Shown: positions 1 to 13,619, numbered from the stretch's first letter. The stretch: DNA of 64,000 bases from Synaphobranchus kaupii (GCA_029718625.1 CM056385.1:25116895-25180894), one strand, 5' to 3'. A program made the numbers and translations. Notes: a model not told the origin generated them from the sequence alone.

Positions 1-106
1 AGGCTGGTTTAAACTCCGCAACCATCGCTTGAAATCACCATTGGCTTCACAGTCGGGAACTCGTGCGTGCGTCAGACTTCCAAACGCTGTTAACTAAACT
101 GGCAAC

Positions 107-216
107 ATGCAGAATAGCGTGGTCACTAGCGAGCTAGCTACCAAGATTATATGTTTCCGTCTTTGCAGCAAACTACAATGTGAGACGAACAACCTCTACT
201 GCCACACTTTGTACCT
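107..216 (+). CDS. candidate first coding exon of an unidentified gene
   Basis: An ATG at 107 opens a 36-codon frame ending at a strong splice donor (CCT|GTAAGTAG). The frame begins MQNSVVTSEL and has no motif I recognise. A CCAAT-type sequence lies about 65 bp upstream, and the surroundings are rich in AACGTT palindromes, as around the first exon of rps6ka6. The exon ends in phase 2 and joins in frame to the candidate exons at 904-931 and 2435. It may instead be a non-coding first exon. No function can be assigned. Confidence 0.3.
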
Positions 217-903
217 GTAAGTAGCCTCTTACCTGCTGCCTGCAGTGCTACAAACTCGAGTTGTTCATACAATTATCTAACGTTCGTTTACGTTAGTGCA
301 CAAACCCCTAACTATTCTACAGCTATTTTAGCTAACTAGCTAACAACCTGCTAACGCTACAAAACAAAGGACATTTCTAACTTAAAAACTGCTAGTTATA
401 AATACCTGGGAAGAGAGAAGGTTAGCAATAGACTAATGTTGCTGTCTGAGCGAATTACTATAAGTTACAGCATTTTAACTCGCCATTTAACAATATCAGA
501 CTACGTGACTGGTCTTGATCTATCACATCCGTTTGCCACCTTAACGCTACTTGACTGGTAAATAACGTTTTATGGGGAAGCCAGCTAACGTTAGCTCACT
601 ACAGTGAATTTAAAATGAAACTAGTAATGTCAGTTATGGTAACGTTAGGTGAAGAATATGCCACATTAGCTAGGTGTGTGTGTTACAGAGAGAGAGAGAA
701 AGAAACTTAACGCAGGCAACTAAAGATACTTTGTATTTGTTTGCTGGTTAGCTATGTCACCATATGTTACTTTAGAGTTATGCAACAGCTAAACCAAAAA
801 AAAAAAAAAAAAAAACTTATGTGGAGATCACCTAAGGTTGCCTATATAACTATAATGAAGACAGTGGTTTCGTTGTCTCTGGGATATTGCGTTTTTGCTT
901 TAG

Positions 904-931
904 GGGCCAAACACAGACCCACAAGGCCAAG
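904..931 (+). CDS. candidate 28-bp internal exon of the same unidentified gene
   Basis: A good acceptor (pyrimidine-rich, TTTTTGCTTTAG|GGGCC) and a good donor (CCAAG|GTAAGATG) bound 28 bp. Joined to 107-216 it restores phase 0 with no stop and reads LGQTQTHKAK. The agreement of both splice sites with an open frame is the only support. The longer open frame running from 741 across this stretch is an alternative reading. Confidence 0.25.
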
Positions 932-2434
932 GTAAGATGTTTTTTTTTTGGTAATAATTCCAGATGACTGTGTAAAAAAACTCCCAGCTATTCTTTCATC
1001 ATTGCAGATGATGTTGAGCCAGCCAGTAGCGCTCTCTCAGTATTTCAAAATATACATTTACCCTCCATGTCTAAGCAAGAAAGAATGTTATTTTGTCGCA
1101 AATTCAGTTCAACATGACAGCACTGAGCGGATTGAATCACTGGAAAAATCAAGTGTTTTTTTTTTGTTTTTTCCCCCCGGAGTTGAGGCCTTCAGGCGTG
1201 AGCAGTGTGTGGCTACGCACAAAATAACGGTTTAGATTACAGTGAGAGGAAAGAGAAACTGCTGAAACATTGGCTCCAATAAATGCCACTGAAACACAAA
1301 ACCCCCTGCCTCCCATCCCACATTCTTTTGACTGAGTGGAACACTTAAGAAGCTAACAATAATGTTTCTGTCTGACTGTGATCCTCCTTTTGAATGTTTC
1401 TTATCAGAAGCCGGGGACACCCGGCCGAAAAGTGTTATACAGTAGGCCCCATGCAGCCCGCCTCTTGTTGTTCCACCTCCAGACTGCTTCTGCCTCTTTG
1501 GTGACCTTTGCCCCGATCCCAACGCTACGCTTTGACCTCCAGCGACAGCTGTAGACGTCTGCAGGAAGCAAATTATACCGTCTACCCCTGACGGGCCACG
1601 GAAACGACAAGAGTCCCAAAAATCACTCCCACAAGCCTTCCTCTGTCTTTGTACCCCCTGAAGGCTGTCCATTTGGAAAATACATCCTGTCTACAGTGCA
1701 GACTTTAAGGGCTAACATGGCCTCACCGTGTTGTGGAGAGAAGAAATGTTTTTTTTCCATCTGAAGGAATTGGGAATTATGCCACCAAGTTCCTGCAGCC
1801 GTACTTTCACAAAGACATCTTCTAATGTGTTTTCATTGTCAATAAAATGGTTTCTCAACTCCATGTTCATATCAGAATGTCAGATGTGATTTATCTTAAT
1901 ATTTATAACAAGGAGGGTGTTGTTCTTTTTTGACATTGCACACACAATCTACAGGGTAAACAGAATCTTGTAAAATGAGAAATCACCAGACTACAACCAG
2001 AATTTCCTGGATTGCCTTGAAGATCTTACAGCCCCTTTTATTTATCGAGGAATCCTGAGTGAAGCATACTTTAATTTTCATTAGAAACACTATTTTGGTC
2101 AATATGATGGAAGAATTTCTAGGAAGTCATGCAACGAGTAATCTGGCTAGCAGTATTGTGCTTGCTGCATTGCAGCCCTGGTGTTGTTAAATGTTCCACT
2201 GGCTGGTGTACGCTGGCATTTCCAAGTCTGACGGTAATGAGGAGCTCTTTAATTTCCTCCTTCTCAGCTTAAGGGTTTGCCTAAATTTGGTTTCCTGGAC
2301 CCCTGATTAAACATACAAATGTGTCTCCTGCCACCCACCTCTCTCTTCCCACCCTCTATCATTTACAGACTTGCTCACTCAGAGCAGGGAAGGTCATGCT
2401 GTGGTTGAATGGTGCCTAATGAGGTTTTTCCACA

Positions 2435-2571
2435 GAGCCAGGTCTCAGCCCCTGTGGATGGAGAAGAGGCAGAAGTGACCACCGGGCTGTGCACACCCAG
2501 AACTCCATGCTGTAAGTCAGGCGGATCCAGTCAGAAAAGGCCGTTGATCAGGTCCAAAGACGGAAGGAGGT
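2435..2571 (+). CDS. candidate third exon of the same unidentified gene
   Basis: The stretch follows a textbook acceptor (TTTTTCCACAG|AGCC) and stays open to a possible donor near 2572 (GGAG|GTAAAG). The product is basic and Ser/Pro/Thr-rich and includes LCTPRTPCC and KRPLIRSKD. The TPRTP motif resembles a proline-directed phosphorylation site, but I recognise no family. A possible terminal exon begins at 4424 (acceptor CATTCCAG) with an AATAAA at 4554. An AATAAA at 1841 offers another end. It could also be a long non-coding RNA. Confidence 0.28.
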
Positions 2572-3687
2572 AAAGATTCAATTATTTTGCAGCACAGTTT
2601 CTTGAGTATATATACATGAGGTGTTGAAGCTTCTAAGAAAAATTACCCATGACACATCAGGCAAAGTGTCTTGTGATTCAAAGGAGACACTGACAAGTCA
2701 ATGTTCTTGACCGAAACATTTTATTTTCACTTAAATTCAAAGGTACAGTCAAAGGTAAATTCAAAAGAACGTAAAATTACATGTTGTTGGTTGGCAGTTA
2801 CAAATTTCTCAAGAAAAATCGCCTTTTGAAATGTCCCTCTGCCATTATTTGCAATAGTATCCGTCTACTACATTCCTAGCCAATCCCACATGACCCTTTT
2901 ATGGCATACAAACTGATCGCATATACTGCAAGGGAAGTGAACTGAACTCTGGGTTATTGAGAAGAACTACAGGTGGCCGATGGAGTTTTTTTTTTTACAG
3001 TTTTTTGTCTGTACAGGCACAATTGCATCTGGTCCCCACGAAGAGAACCCCAGGCAGGTGCCCATTAAATAGCATGGTGTGCTCATGCTGACCCACAAGC
3101 CCGGGACTAAACTGTGTGGGAAATCCATTTCCTCCCCTCAGGCATGGGGTCTGGGTCTCTTGTGGAAATGGGTATAAGCCAGTGATGATCTTGGCCCCAG
3201 AACGCCACCTCCTTTCAGCTAAACCTCCGCCAACACATCACACACTGCGATAAGGGAAAGGAGCTTGAAAAGTATATTCATGTATGTCATGTTGTATAGG
3301 TATAGACAGTATTATAGTGGGCTTATGCCTATATGTTTTGGTGAGCATACATGTTCTGCAATGTACACCCTCATTAACTGGTCGTCCTCGTCTCCAGTCT
3401 TGAGTTCCTTGGCATCTGAGGAACCAAGGGAAGTAAACACCAGTCCGCTCAGCCTTTTTATCTACCGTGAGACCTCTCTCCAGAATCCAGACTCTGGACA
3501 GATATGCGCTTAAGGCTCAAAACGGGCAGGGGACTGAGATCCTTGTGTAAAAACCCAACATGGTTTTAGGTATTCCGGCAGGGGATTTCCCATATAGTAG
3601 AAAGAAGTGAATAGAAAAAAGTCCACAGTAGAGGTCAATGAATAAGTATGTGCAGAGTCTGAATCCTGATCCTCCAGGGTGACTGTA

Positions 3688-3930
3688 GGCTAATTAATAA
3701 TTAATGCCAGAGACAGTGTGTTTGAAATGCAGATGTGATAACTGCAGGCCTGGCACGGCGGTTCAGAGGAAGCAGATTTGGGAGCTACGGGGAATTGCCG
3801 CTCCCCAGTTAGCGGGCTGTGGCAGCAGACCTGGGTGCAAAGCAAGGCTGATGGTTTAGATTAGATTCCCTTCAGCTGCTAATTACCTGAACCCACTTTG
3901 AAGTTCCTCCCTCTTCAGAACTGGAGGAAA
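3688..3930. promoter_or_regulatory. candidate conserved non-coding element
   Basis: A compositionally complex, repeat-free stretch starts with overlapping homeodomain-type cores (TAATTAATAATTAAT) and has another TAATTA-type site near 3880. GC-richer than its flanks, it has no open frame worth noting. The call rests on texture only. An alignment with other fish pou3f4 loci would decide it. Confidence 0.22.
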
Positions 3931-5265
3931 GAGAGGGTGGTTCAGCCAGGGGACTAGGAGAGAGAGGATCAAATAGATATATCTAAATATATATATATAT
4001 TTTATACGACAAGATTTTATTTATATTTTGCATCTCACACAAACCCCACTGTGCCAACAGACACATAATAACATTTAGACTGATTATTTACTTCTCATGC
4101 CCATGCAGGATTTGAGTGCCAAAGACAACCCACTCTGAGGAGCCAGCCGATTTGAAATAAAATGAAATAAAATAAATAATAATAACAAAATTTGGATGGA
4201 ATGCAACAAAAAGCAGGAACATCACAGAACAGATGAGCCAGCTGCAGTGACTCAGGTTCTTAGGTTCGTAATCGCTGCAGTGCTGAATAACACGCTACCT
4301 TTACTATCGAGAGGCACAGATAAAGGTTCTATGCAGTCTAACGTCAATGGGCCCCAACTTTGAAAGGTAAATGTGTGTTTGTATTTATTCTGTTTCTTAC
4401 ATAACGTATTTGTGTTCATTCCAGAGACCACTGATTACATAATGCTGACAGAAATTTAAAAAGTAGCACATGCTTAAGTTCATCCCTGAAACAGGCATTG
4501 GTGGTATTTTCCCTGCCATCTAGATATGCTTTATAAATGTCCAACAACCTATCAATAAACTCTCCACTAACTAAGTATTTTTAAACATGTATATTTTGAG
4601 CATTTTCTTGTGCAGTAAATAGATGCCACATTATAAGGGTCTCTGGGCCTACAAGCACAGTGAAGTCTTATGAAATTTTTGTGGTTTCAGGCAAATAATG
4701 AGATCCACAATGCTTTGAATCTCTCAAGCAGGAAGTGCAGAACTGAGTGAAGTTATGGCTGGTTTTATTATAGAAGGTGCAATATATAAAGTGCTGCTTT
4801 AAATTCCTCTCATCCGATGGCATAATTCCAGATTCAGTTGAATTCCAAACCACATTGTCCTTTAAATTTAAACTTTCACTTTTTCATCAAGTTAATCTTA
4901 CAGATGCTATGAACTAACTAAAGCAATATATTCAAAACATGTAAGTAAAGAAAAGCTACTAATAAATGCATGGCAAGATATTAATTAGCTTTATCTTGTA
5001 TTATTATTAGTATTATTAATATGAATATTAATATTGATAATGCAGAAGTGGTAGTTTAGTAATAATAGCTGCAGCAGTATTAGAATTAGCTAGAGATAGT
5101 ATTAGTAGTAGTAGTTAGTTGTAGTCATAATATTAGTATTAGTAGTAGCAGTATTAGTAGTAGTAACCATTATGGTAACAGTGTCATACCAACAGTAGTA
5201 TTGGTATAAGTAGTAGCAGCGGACGTAGTAACAATAGTAGGAAAAGGAGTAGTACTTTAGCATGG

Positions 5266-5690
5266 ACTAAAATGAGTGAAGCTCAACAGGTGTCAGGAAG
5301 AGCTCACTCTCTGGTGTTGTAACAGGTCCTGTTGAAGGGTTGCTTTGATGGCGCCACTGGAGAACCTCCCTCCTCTTCTCTCTCACCTTGTTGGTGCAAA
5401 AGAACGGGCAGTCTTTTGTGCCCACTTGGCCCTGAGTTTGAGCCCTCGGCTCTCGGTATTGTTGGGAGTTTAGCGGCGAGATTTGGGTAAAAGGAGATCC
5501 GTTACAGAGCAGCTCCTCTCTGTCCTGTTGTCCTTTGTGCATGCACAGGGAGAAAAGCACGAGGTTTTGTTTGAAGCTAAAGAGATGCTAATACGCTGTG
5601 GCATTGTGGAGCACATCAGAGGCCTGGTCTCTTCCATGATCTCATATGGGGTACAACGTGTTCAGCAGAGATCCATTTGGTGGGGTCGTG
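5266..5690. promoter_or_regulatory. candidate non-coding element, GC-richer block
   Basis: A GC-richer, complex block follows directly after a low-complexity AGT/ATT region. Open frames exist on both strands (5267-5560 minus, 5483-5698 plus) but resemble no protein family and lack splice context. It is listed as possible regulatory sequence or an old repeat. Confidence 0.15.
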
Positions 5691-8600
5691 AATATTAATA
5701 ACACACATGGGAGTAAACAAAAGAAAACACAAACTGTACACAGGGAAGGCATGAGGGGGGAGACAGTACATGGGTGGATGAATTGTATACCAATGTAATG
5801 ACTGAGCTTATGTGACGACATGTACATATCTAAACATCATAGGTGCTGCTGTCCCTTACAATTCATAGCAACATAAAGTGTAGAGAGCAGAGGCTTTGAT
5901 TCTGCAATGCGTAAAAGATGGCACACAAAACAAAAGAGAGTCAACACCAAAGGTCAGATTCAGGGCAAAGGTCAATGACACCCACACAGGCATATCAGTG
6001 TCATCATTTAAATGTTTTTTTTTTTTTTTTTTTAATGAATAGCGATGGCTAAATCCGTTAGCACTTGATGATTGATTTTAAATGTACTGCCATTTTTTGT
6101 TAGAATATACTGTAATATGTAAGATTTGGTCCAGATTGCATTTAACCTCAATGTCCTTTGTACCTGAATTCGAGCAAGCTTTGTTTTTTCAAGTCTTCCG
6201 CAACATTTTTTATTCCTTTCGGTGACTCATAATCTTATGTGGGACGCGAAATAAATACAACCTGGCTAAACTCAAAGAAATTTGACGTTGGGTTGTATTC
6301 CAGAATTTGTGTTTTTATAATCCCACTCATGCCAGACTCGCCAATTCAAAAATGAGTCCCTCAACATAAGACTGCGATATTCAGTACTGCGATATTTAGA
6401 GCCGTCCTCTACACGATTCCTGATATCGCAAGTGCAACAAGTTCGTCAATAAAACTGTCATTCAACAGAATATAATAAATGATTCTAAAGTCGCTTGGCT
6501 CATCCTCCATTACTTCCAATCGCCTCATTCTATACTTTGAGGGACAAACTTTACATTCAGCCTTGAGGAAAACCGATTTATTTTGTTAAAGAGAATTAGG
6601 CTACACATTTAATACTATCAAGGGGAATTATGGAGTTCATATCCCAGCTCATATGTGTTTGTTTCAGAATAATAGCAATATTTTAACACTGCTATATTAG
6701 TGCCGTTTTTATCAACAATTTTGATTCAAATATTTAATTACAGATGGTGTGTTCACCGCCTCTCAATTTTAACAATAAACGAGCCTATCCCAAACAAACT
6801 AATTTGTGTAAAAATATTTTCTCGCCATTTAATTTAGATTGTTTGGGTATTGGTCGAATGCACTAGGCTACTCAGGATTTTAATGTTTAATCGATGTAGA
6901 TAAGTTCCTGACGCAATATAAACATGACGACATTAAAGTTTGTCTATTTATTTTACATAACTTTACAGAATATACATTAGATCTATAAGATAAATGCGAT
7001 ATTAGTTAAAGCAGCCTATTTGTGATAGGATATTTATGTTGTTATATGATTTTCAAGTAAGATGTAGGGGACAGGATCGTTTTCTAAGCATAATAATAAT
7101 AATAATGTCGTCATTTTAATCATGGGCTAGTTGTAGGTTGATGTTATTAATCTGTTGTACCTGTATTAGTCAAATACCTTAGCAATAATGTCCCTGTTTT
7201 TATTCCTTTAAAAACGATTATGACATGTAAAACCAATATTTATTTATTTTCACTCTATTTTACTGTTCAGGTGTCAGCCGTATGATCACACTTGAGTTTG
7301 TGGCTGGGAAGAAACTGCTTTGTCTCTCATCAACAACGCTTGCGAAGTGATGCTGTAAATGTCACTTCATCAAAAACTATCGGCCGCCGTTCCAAGATCT
7401 ATTACGTGTTGATAGTATTCTCATTCTTGTTCCAGGTGTTGACACTGTCATACTGCATCGTTTCAGATGTCATTCCTCGCGTTGCTTTCCTCCTGTACAT
7501 TGCATTATTTTACCACAAATCATCTGACTGCCTCCCTTGTTTATGGCTCACAGTTTTCTTGTTTTCTGTGTAAGGTATGCAAATTCATAATAAGTTGTAA
7601 TAAATCACACAACTAAAATAAACTACCACAATCGCTAAAACACAAAACGGCGCATAAAGCGAATTCACAAAGGCATTTATTGAAAACAAACCAACAGCCA
7701 TTGTTAAGTCACGGAATACTTTTAAGATTCGAAAAAAATATATTTTGTCTTTGGTTTCCGTGGGCAAACAAGTTTTAGGAAATAATAAGGGAAAGAAACA
7801 TTCAGATATGAAGCATTTTTTCCATGAACAAGAAAAGTTTTTGTCGGTTTGATTTATTACTTCCAAGATGCTTTAATCTGCAGGGTATTTTATATGAATA
7901 GAGCGGACCTTCTGAGCTAAAAACATGTAATAAAAAAGTAAAACATGCTAATAAAAAGGGAATTTGTCTGCTTTCAAGAACACAAAGGTGTTGTCACATC
8001 AGGCACAGACATTAACCTAAGTGATGCGTAAAACAAGAGGTTTAGCTAGAATGAGTGTGTGTGTGTTGATATTAATTAATGAATTGCGTGCCCATATGAT
8101 AGGCTATACAATTTTGGGTCCCTCCACTGAGGTCTACGCACCCAGCGTGTGTCTGGTTGTGGTCTTGCCCTCAATCAAGCACAATATACATACTCGTGTA
8201 TGAATCTGGGGGAGGGCTGTTTAAATAGGCTAGCTTACGGAGTTGAAATTAAAAGTCAAATTCATTAACTGGCTAAATGAATATTGTTTTAAAGCGATAC
8301 AAAACAGACATGGTATAGGCTACGTATCAAATCACTGATAAGCACACAGCGTGTGTCTTGATAAGTTTTTGGCTTAACCGATTTAAAATGTCAATTCTAA
8401 ACAAAGGTCGTGGAGGATTGAATGGACGTGAAATAAACATCTTGTATTGACATAAATATTTTGTCATAAATTAAGTCGGGTAATTAAATTAATTAACGAA
8501 GTTAATTTCAGGCCAAGAAAAAATTTAACAATTCGCCCTATAAGCCTGAAGTAAAAATACATATTAAGTCCAGTATCTGAAAATGAGATTAAGCAAACAT

Positions 8601-9631
8601 GCATGAAAAATGAAACGTATTTTTTTTATATTCTCAGCTAAAGCAACCAATAGCCTACTTATTTAGTACAAATACATTGGACATTAGTGACCTGAAGGGA
8701 CTGAATAACCTCCACTTTAGTATGAGACATTTATATTTAATTGTGTTTAATATTTTCCATGGGCCCATTAGATTACCTAAAGTAAAATATAGCCTATATG
8801 ATACAATGAGCCTATGAACACGCATTTTCATTTAATCTACGAAACTAAAGTAGAACAGAACATATAATATAGTCGAAGGTGCATGTTTTTATTTTTCTTG
8901 GGGGGGTTAAGATGCACAGACTGACCAAGCCATTCAAAAGAGAAAGTATGCTTAAATGAGTCATTTGCAGGCATAACTAACAGTGGGTGTTTTACATGGG
9001 ATACTTCAAATTACAGTGTATATACAGTTGTCCAAATATCCTTATATCAGAAATGACTGTCTGCCTTTTCCTGTGGAACTCGGCTGAATAATTTCCTTTT
9101 AATAAAAACTGAACAATCATAATAATATCGCTATTAACAACACCATCAACAACAACAGCCACAACAACAACAACAACAACAAAACAATACTAATAATAAT
9201 ACTAATAATAATAATAATCAGCATCATCATCATCATCATACATCATACGCTGTACTGATTTAACCTATCCCACGTTTAATCCTAAACACAGTGGCATACT
9301 TATTACGCTCCTGTTCAAAAAACCACATCACCCGAGCCTCATGCATGGAACTAAAATAAGGCCTGGCGTTCTCATAAATCATGCATATATAAATACAGTC
9401 TGATTTGTGATGAGATACAGTGCGGTTTCTGATAAAGCACTGCCTTCATGAAGTGACCACGGGAGCGCGTGGACTCACTGCAGTCTGTGTCGAAATAACA
9501 TCCTCTGTGCTTTGGCGTTACTAATGCATTTCTTCCACTATGGTCTCCCTGCCAAAACTGCCTTGAGGTCTCATTTCGTTGGACTACTGAGCCCCTCAAA
9601 GGACCGTCTCCACGATGTTTTCAATCTTAAT

Positions 9632-9634
<3 letters not shown>

Positions 9635-9665
<31 letters not shown>

Positions 9666-9678
9666 TGTGTGTGTGTGT
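9635..9678. repeat. (AC)14(GT)8 palindromic microsatellite
   Basis: Fourteen AC dinucleotides run directly into eight GT dinucleotides. The junction is a perfect inverted repeat able to form a hairpin, and both halves are alternating purine-pyrimidine (Z-DNA prone). Confidence 0.95.
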
Positions 9679-10379
9679 TTTAGCGAAGGTGCAATTCCAT
9701 AAGATACTCCTAGTGTTCATTTAATACAAAATGTATTTTAACAGCAAACCAACAAGTACATAGTAATAATAATAATAACATCAATAATAATCATTATAAT
9801 AACAATAAGGTAGATTGAATAAACCAATAATTCGGATTTATTTCGTAGTTATTAAATAGTTATAGAGTTATGTAACACAATCGATTGATCGCATTTCTTA
9901 AAATATATTTTGCTCCTTAGAAATAAACGGATTCTGTGAATTTCCCATTTTTCAATAAAATACGAGATTTCTCCTGATGGAGTTTCTCTGGGTGAAACTA
10001 AGCGAAGTTAGATAAAATTGTTTCTATGATTGTCTACATATTTTACTTTTGAAGAAAGAGCTATACATATGAGCGAAAATGGTCGCTACTAACGTAGGCC
10101 TAACTCAGGGCCTTCTATGCGCATTCTGGAAAAAAATAATGCGCATAGAATATTTATGTTTTAATCTACCACAACCAAATATTGTTATTTGATATTAAGG
10201 AGAGAACATTTTAACTTAACATTTACCCTATATTTTACTTTAAATGTAAAAGTTTAAAACTGAACCTGCTTCCCCATTGGAAATGCCCGTCCATTCATTT
10301 ATGTTCCAAACACTTCTGGTATGGTGAAGTTTACGACAAAAGACCATTTAACTCCCCTTAACTTTTTTCATGGTTATCG

Positions 10380-10545
10380 TTTGCTTTTCTCCATAAATAC
10401 CACTGGGCTGGAGTGCTGGGCAGGAGAGTGGTTTGAGCCAGGCTGTGATAGTAGTGTGAGAAGGTGACGGCGATTTTAAAGAGGTCATGACACAGGAGTG
10501 ACAGCTCTTGCCAGGGGCTTCATGCTGGATTAAACACACAACAAG
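10380..10545. promoter_or_regulatory. candidate conserved non-coding element
   Basis: A non-repetitive, GC-richer stretch in an AT-rich background about 3.3 kb upstream of pou3f4, with E-box-like and AT-core motifs and no credible reading frame. Inferred from texture only. Confidence 0.18.
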
Positions 10546-11229
10546 CGGGGCCTACATTCAGTTGTCGAGATACCGGCAACCGCATCATCTCCACTGTCAT
10601 GAAATCGTGCTCGAGGCTCGAACACTTGTGATGAAACCCAAACTAGATAAGGCCATAAGATAAACACAACTGTGAAAAAAGGACCCGCGGTAACCACAAA
10701 GCAACAACGTTGTTCTTCGTTCTCAACATTTGAAACATTTAACCCGGCATTGCGTTTTTATGCAATAACACCACTTCATTACTTTACTTTCAGTGAACAA
10801 GAACGTTTTGAAACTTGCTGAATTATGTTAAATGAAAGTAAGTCACTGTGGGGTTAGATTGAATCAGGTTTGGATCTGGCCCTGCGCCTAAATATAACGA
10901 AATAAACAATAGGTCATTCATATTTCGCTGTGTAACTCATTCCAATAAATCTTATCGATGGGTTTTGTATGTCATTTTCTCACCAAAAATCAACCAGGTC
11001 ATGGATGAGATTTTTATCGTCTGTCAGACTAAAAACGGAAGATATTAGGTTGGAAATACAGTATCAAGTCATTCAACCTATCATTATCATAATAATACTT
11101 TTATGTTACATTATAATACTTTTTTAACTGCGAACAGTATCCAAAACAAATATTCAATTACTTATGTGATTGTGATTTGTTCTTGATGATGAAAAACGTT
11201 TAACATTTTGCACTGACGTTAAGTCTACG

Positions 11230-11830
11230 CAGTGTAGGCTATGTGTAATTATGCCACAGTTATTGACTGATGTGCTTTGCTTGTGTGCGGAAGGCAGCGA
11301 GGAGAACAGCTTGCGTGTACAAATAAGCATCTTGAAATATGGCCATTTAATCCCCGATGACTTCACAAAAACGCGTGCATTTGAGACTAAATACCAAATA
11401 AAACGTGTTATAAAATACATTTTGGATGTATGTTTCCTGCAGCGTTCGCAGAGGCTACAAAATTACATTTTTTTTGTAACAGTAGCCTCAGATGGTTTGT
11501 TTTCTTCCGTGTCCAGCCGGGGCCCTCTTTTGAATGAGCTTCTTTATTGTGCCCGGGACGGGGCTTTGTGGCCGTGCCTGCCTTTATTCAGCTCTCTATG
11601 GAAACCCCAATCGTGGGGAGAAAAATGCGAATCTGAATAATGAGAATCTGCACTAGTAAAGTCTCGAGAGCAGCATCTGTTACACTTGGAAACTTAGACT
11701 ATCTGGAGACATGGACGGCAGCAAAGCCCCTCTCCCAACCAACCCCCTCCTTTATCGCGCTGTCAGAGATACAACCAGCCGGCGAAAAATGGTTGTCAGT
11801 GCGAAACTCCTTCCAAAATTTTGTATGATA
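11230..11830. promoter_or_regulatory. candidate conserved non-coding element (open but not gene-like)
   Basis: This 600-bp complex block about 2 kb upstream of pou3f4 carries an accidental 129-codon open frame (11251-11640, +) with no recognisable domain and no splice or promoter context. Its GC-rich core (11515-11625) contrasts with the AT-rich flanks. I favour an enhancer-like element over a gene. Confidence 0.2.
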
Positions 11831-13342
11831 AAGACTCGTTTCACATTTTCTGACGGTCCTTGCAGTAAATGCTCAACTGCTGAATAATTCAGATAGGAAT
11901 GGGCATGCTTCTATCGAAGGTAGGCTATAAGCTGAATCATTGTGTTATGTATAAAATATTGTGTTAAAAATGAGTTTAAAATTGCCATTACCATTAATAG
12001 TGTCCACTAGAGTTATGGAAATGTCTACAACATCGCCAGTTCGAAATCCAGTTCAGCTTAATTTATATTAACATTTTACAAATTAATTTAAAATAGATCC
12101 TTTCATGATTTTATCAATCTACTCGTTAACGTTTCAGAAGTTAGAAATGGTCCCTTTTAAAACACATAGCCTACAGCCTACCGCAACAGGCAAGTTACTT
12201 GCTAGAGATTCAGGTATTTTGCAAGTAAAACTACCCCGTAGGTAATATTTGACACGCACAGTTCTAAGACACTTCTCTGTGTACTCGATTTTCAAGGAAA
12301 ACATCCCAAATCCTACGTCCCCAGTCCACGTTTACATTGTAAATGGAATATTCTATCCCGGAGTCGCCCATTCGCCGCCCAGACCACAAGCTAAATATGT
12401 CACTATTAACGCCTTACACGGTCATCAAACAACACTTTCTTCATTTCAGACGGAAAGCTCACCTGTTCTTGTGAGCTTCGTCGCAATTTCCTTCTGATCA
12501 CCCTCCTTTAGAGAAACTGCGCTCTTTAATGACTTTCTGGTGACTGGTGGTCTTCTTTTATTTCCGCTAAATGTATGAAAATGTATGCAAATTTAAATCA
12601 AGCTTAACCTGGGAGCTCTTGCAATATATTTGATGGAATTTCAAACCAATAAGGGGACTCTGATGTAGTCTTCTAATGGCAAATATAATTACGCAGCTAG
12701 GTAACCTCTAAAATATGCAGAGGAGTCTTTTTTCCAACTTTGTAAAGACCTGTCGAGATTCTTAAAGGCCAGCACTCAAGTTTGCATGGAATAAATCAGA
12801 CCACACGCACAAAGGATGTTTTTGTTTACGTTCAATTCTGGCATTTAATAGCTGCTTTGAAGCAATAGGAGCAACAATATAATCGTCAAATTACGGCTCG
12901 TCACTAAATAATACATTGGCCTTGTGCAGCTTTGAAAAATAAAATATTGGCACTTATATTCGTTTGTTCTCTTTGTATGCTATTATTTATTGTGTGAATA
13001 TAGCTTGTGCGCATCGGCTCTCCTTTTTTAAAATTCAATTGAACACCATTTAAAGGTTTTATTTTAGTACACCTGTGCTTTTAAAGTATTGCTTGTTTGG
13101 ACTGAATAAGCCACATTTGCCTTTGAAAACGACTTTCTTCTGAAATCGTTATGTTTAGATTACAATTATCACAGAGCGTGGGTAGCTCTGACGGCATACA
13201 TCAAATAACATTTGAGGATTTGTTGGCATACAGTTGTCCCGATAAATTGAAGATATTTAGAAAATTCTCTCAGCGAATGGTACAGTGAGGTATAGAATAT
13301 CTTCTTATAAAACCTCGAATTTCTTTGCGATTTCTCAAAGAC

Positions 13343-13619
13343 CCAATGGGAACCTGAAAAAATGTATGTATTTTTAAATGGGGGAAAACACCAGAAATAA
13401 TAACCGAGTAAAAATTATGAAATAATTAACAAGCCCCGCGAAGCACGGACAGTCTATTACACAACGGTACCCAATGGAGCCTGCGGACTGAGTCACTTCC
13501 TGTTTTATGTCAGTTTAACACTTCGAGCTCGCGCTAACCCAATTTGGTAGGAGCTACAGCCTGCTGTCTCGCCATTGGCTGCAACCGGAGCTGGTGCGTT
13601 AGAATGTCGTTGCGATTGG
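13343..13619 (+). promoter_or_regulatory. pou3f4 proximal promoter with a cluster of CCAAT boxes
   Basis: Five CCAAT boxes lie in the 400 bp before the start codon: forward at 13343, 13471 and 13539, inverted (ATTGG) at 13574-13578 and 13615-13619. No clear TATA box is placed near a start. NF-Y binds CCAAT, and such clusters are common in TATA-less promoters. The transcription start is not determined but should lie between about 13620 and 13700, giving a short 5' UTR. Confidence 0.45.

Larger units (their letters stand above)
2600..13340. other. intergenic region upstream of pou3f4, no supported gene
   Basis: No convincing coding exon is visible in this 10.7 kb. It is AT-rich and nearly free of recognisable transposons, unlike the right half of the window. 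It has short simple repeats (AGT/ATT-type 5100-5240, AAC/AAT-type 9120-9240) and several compositionally complex stretches that look like candidate regulatory blocks. A low-transposon flank is typical of developmental regulator loci. The regulatory role is inferred. Confidence 0.6.

Noticed and set aside
11251..11640. 129-codon + strand open frame upstream of pou3f4
   Set aside because: No recognisable domain, no splice or promoter signals; more likely part of a non-coding element.
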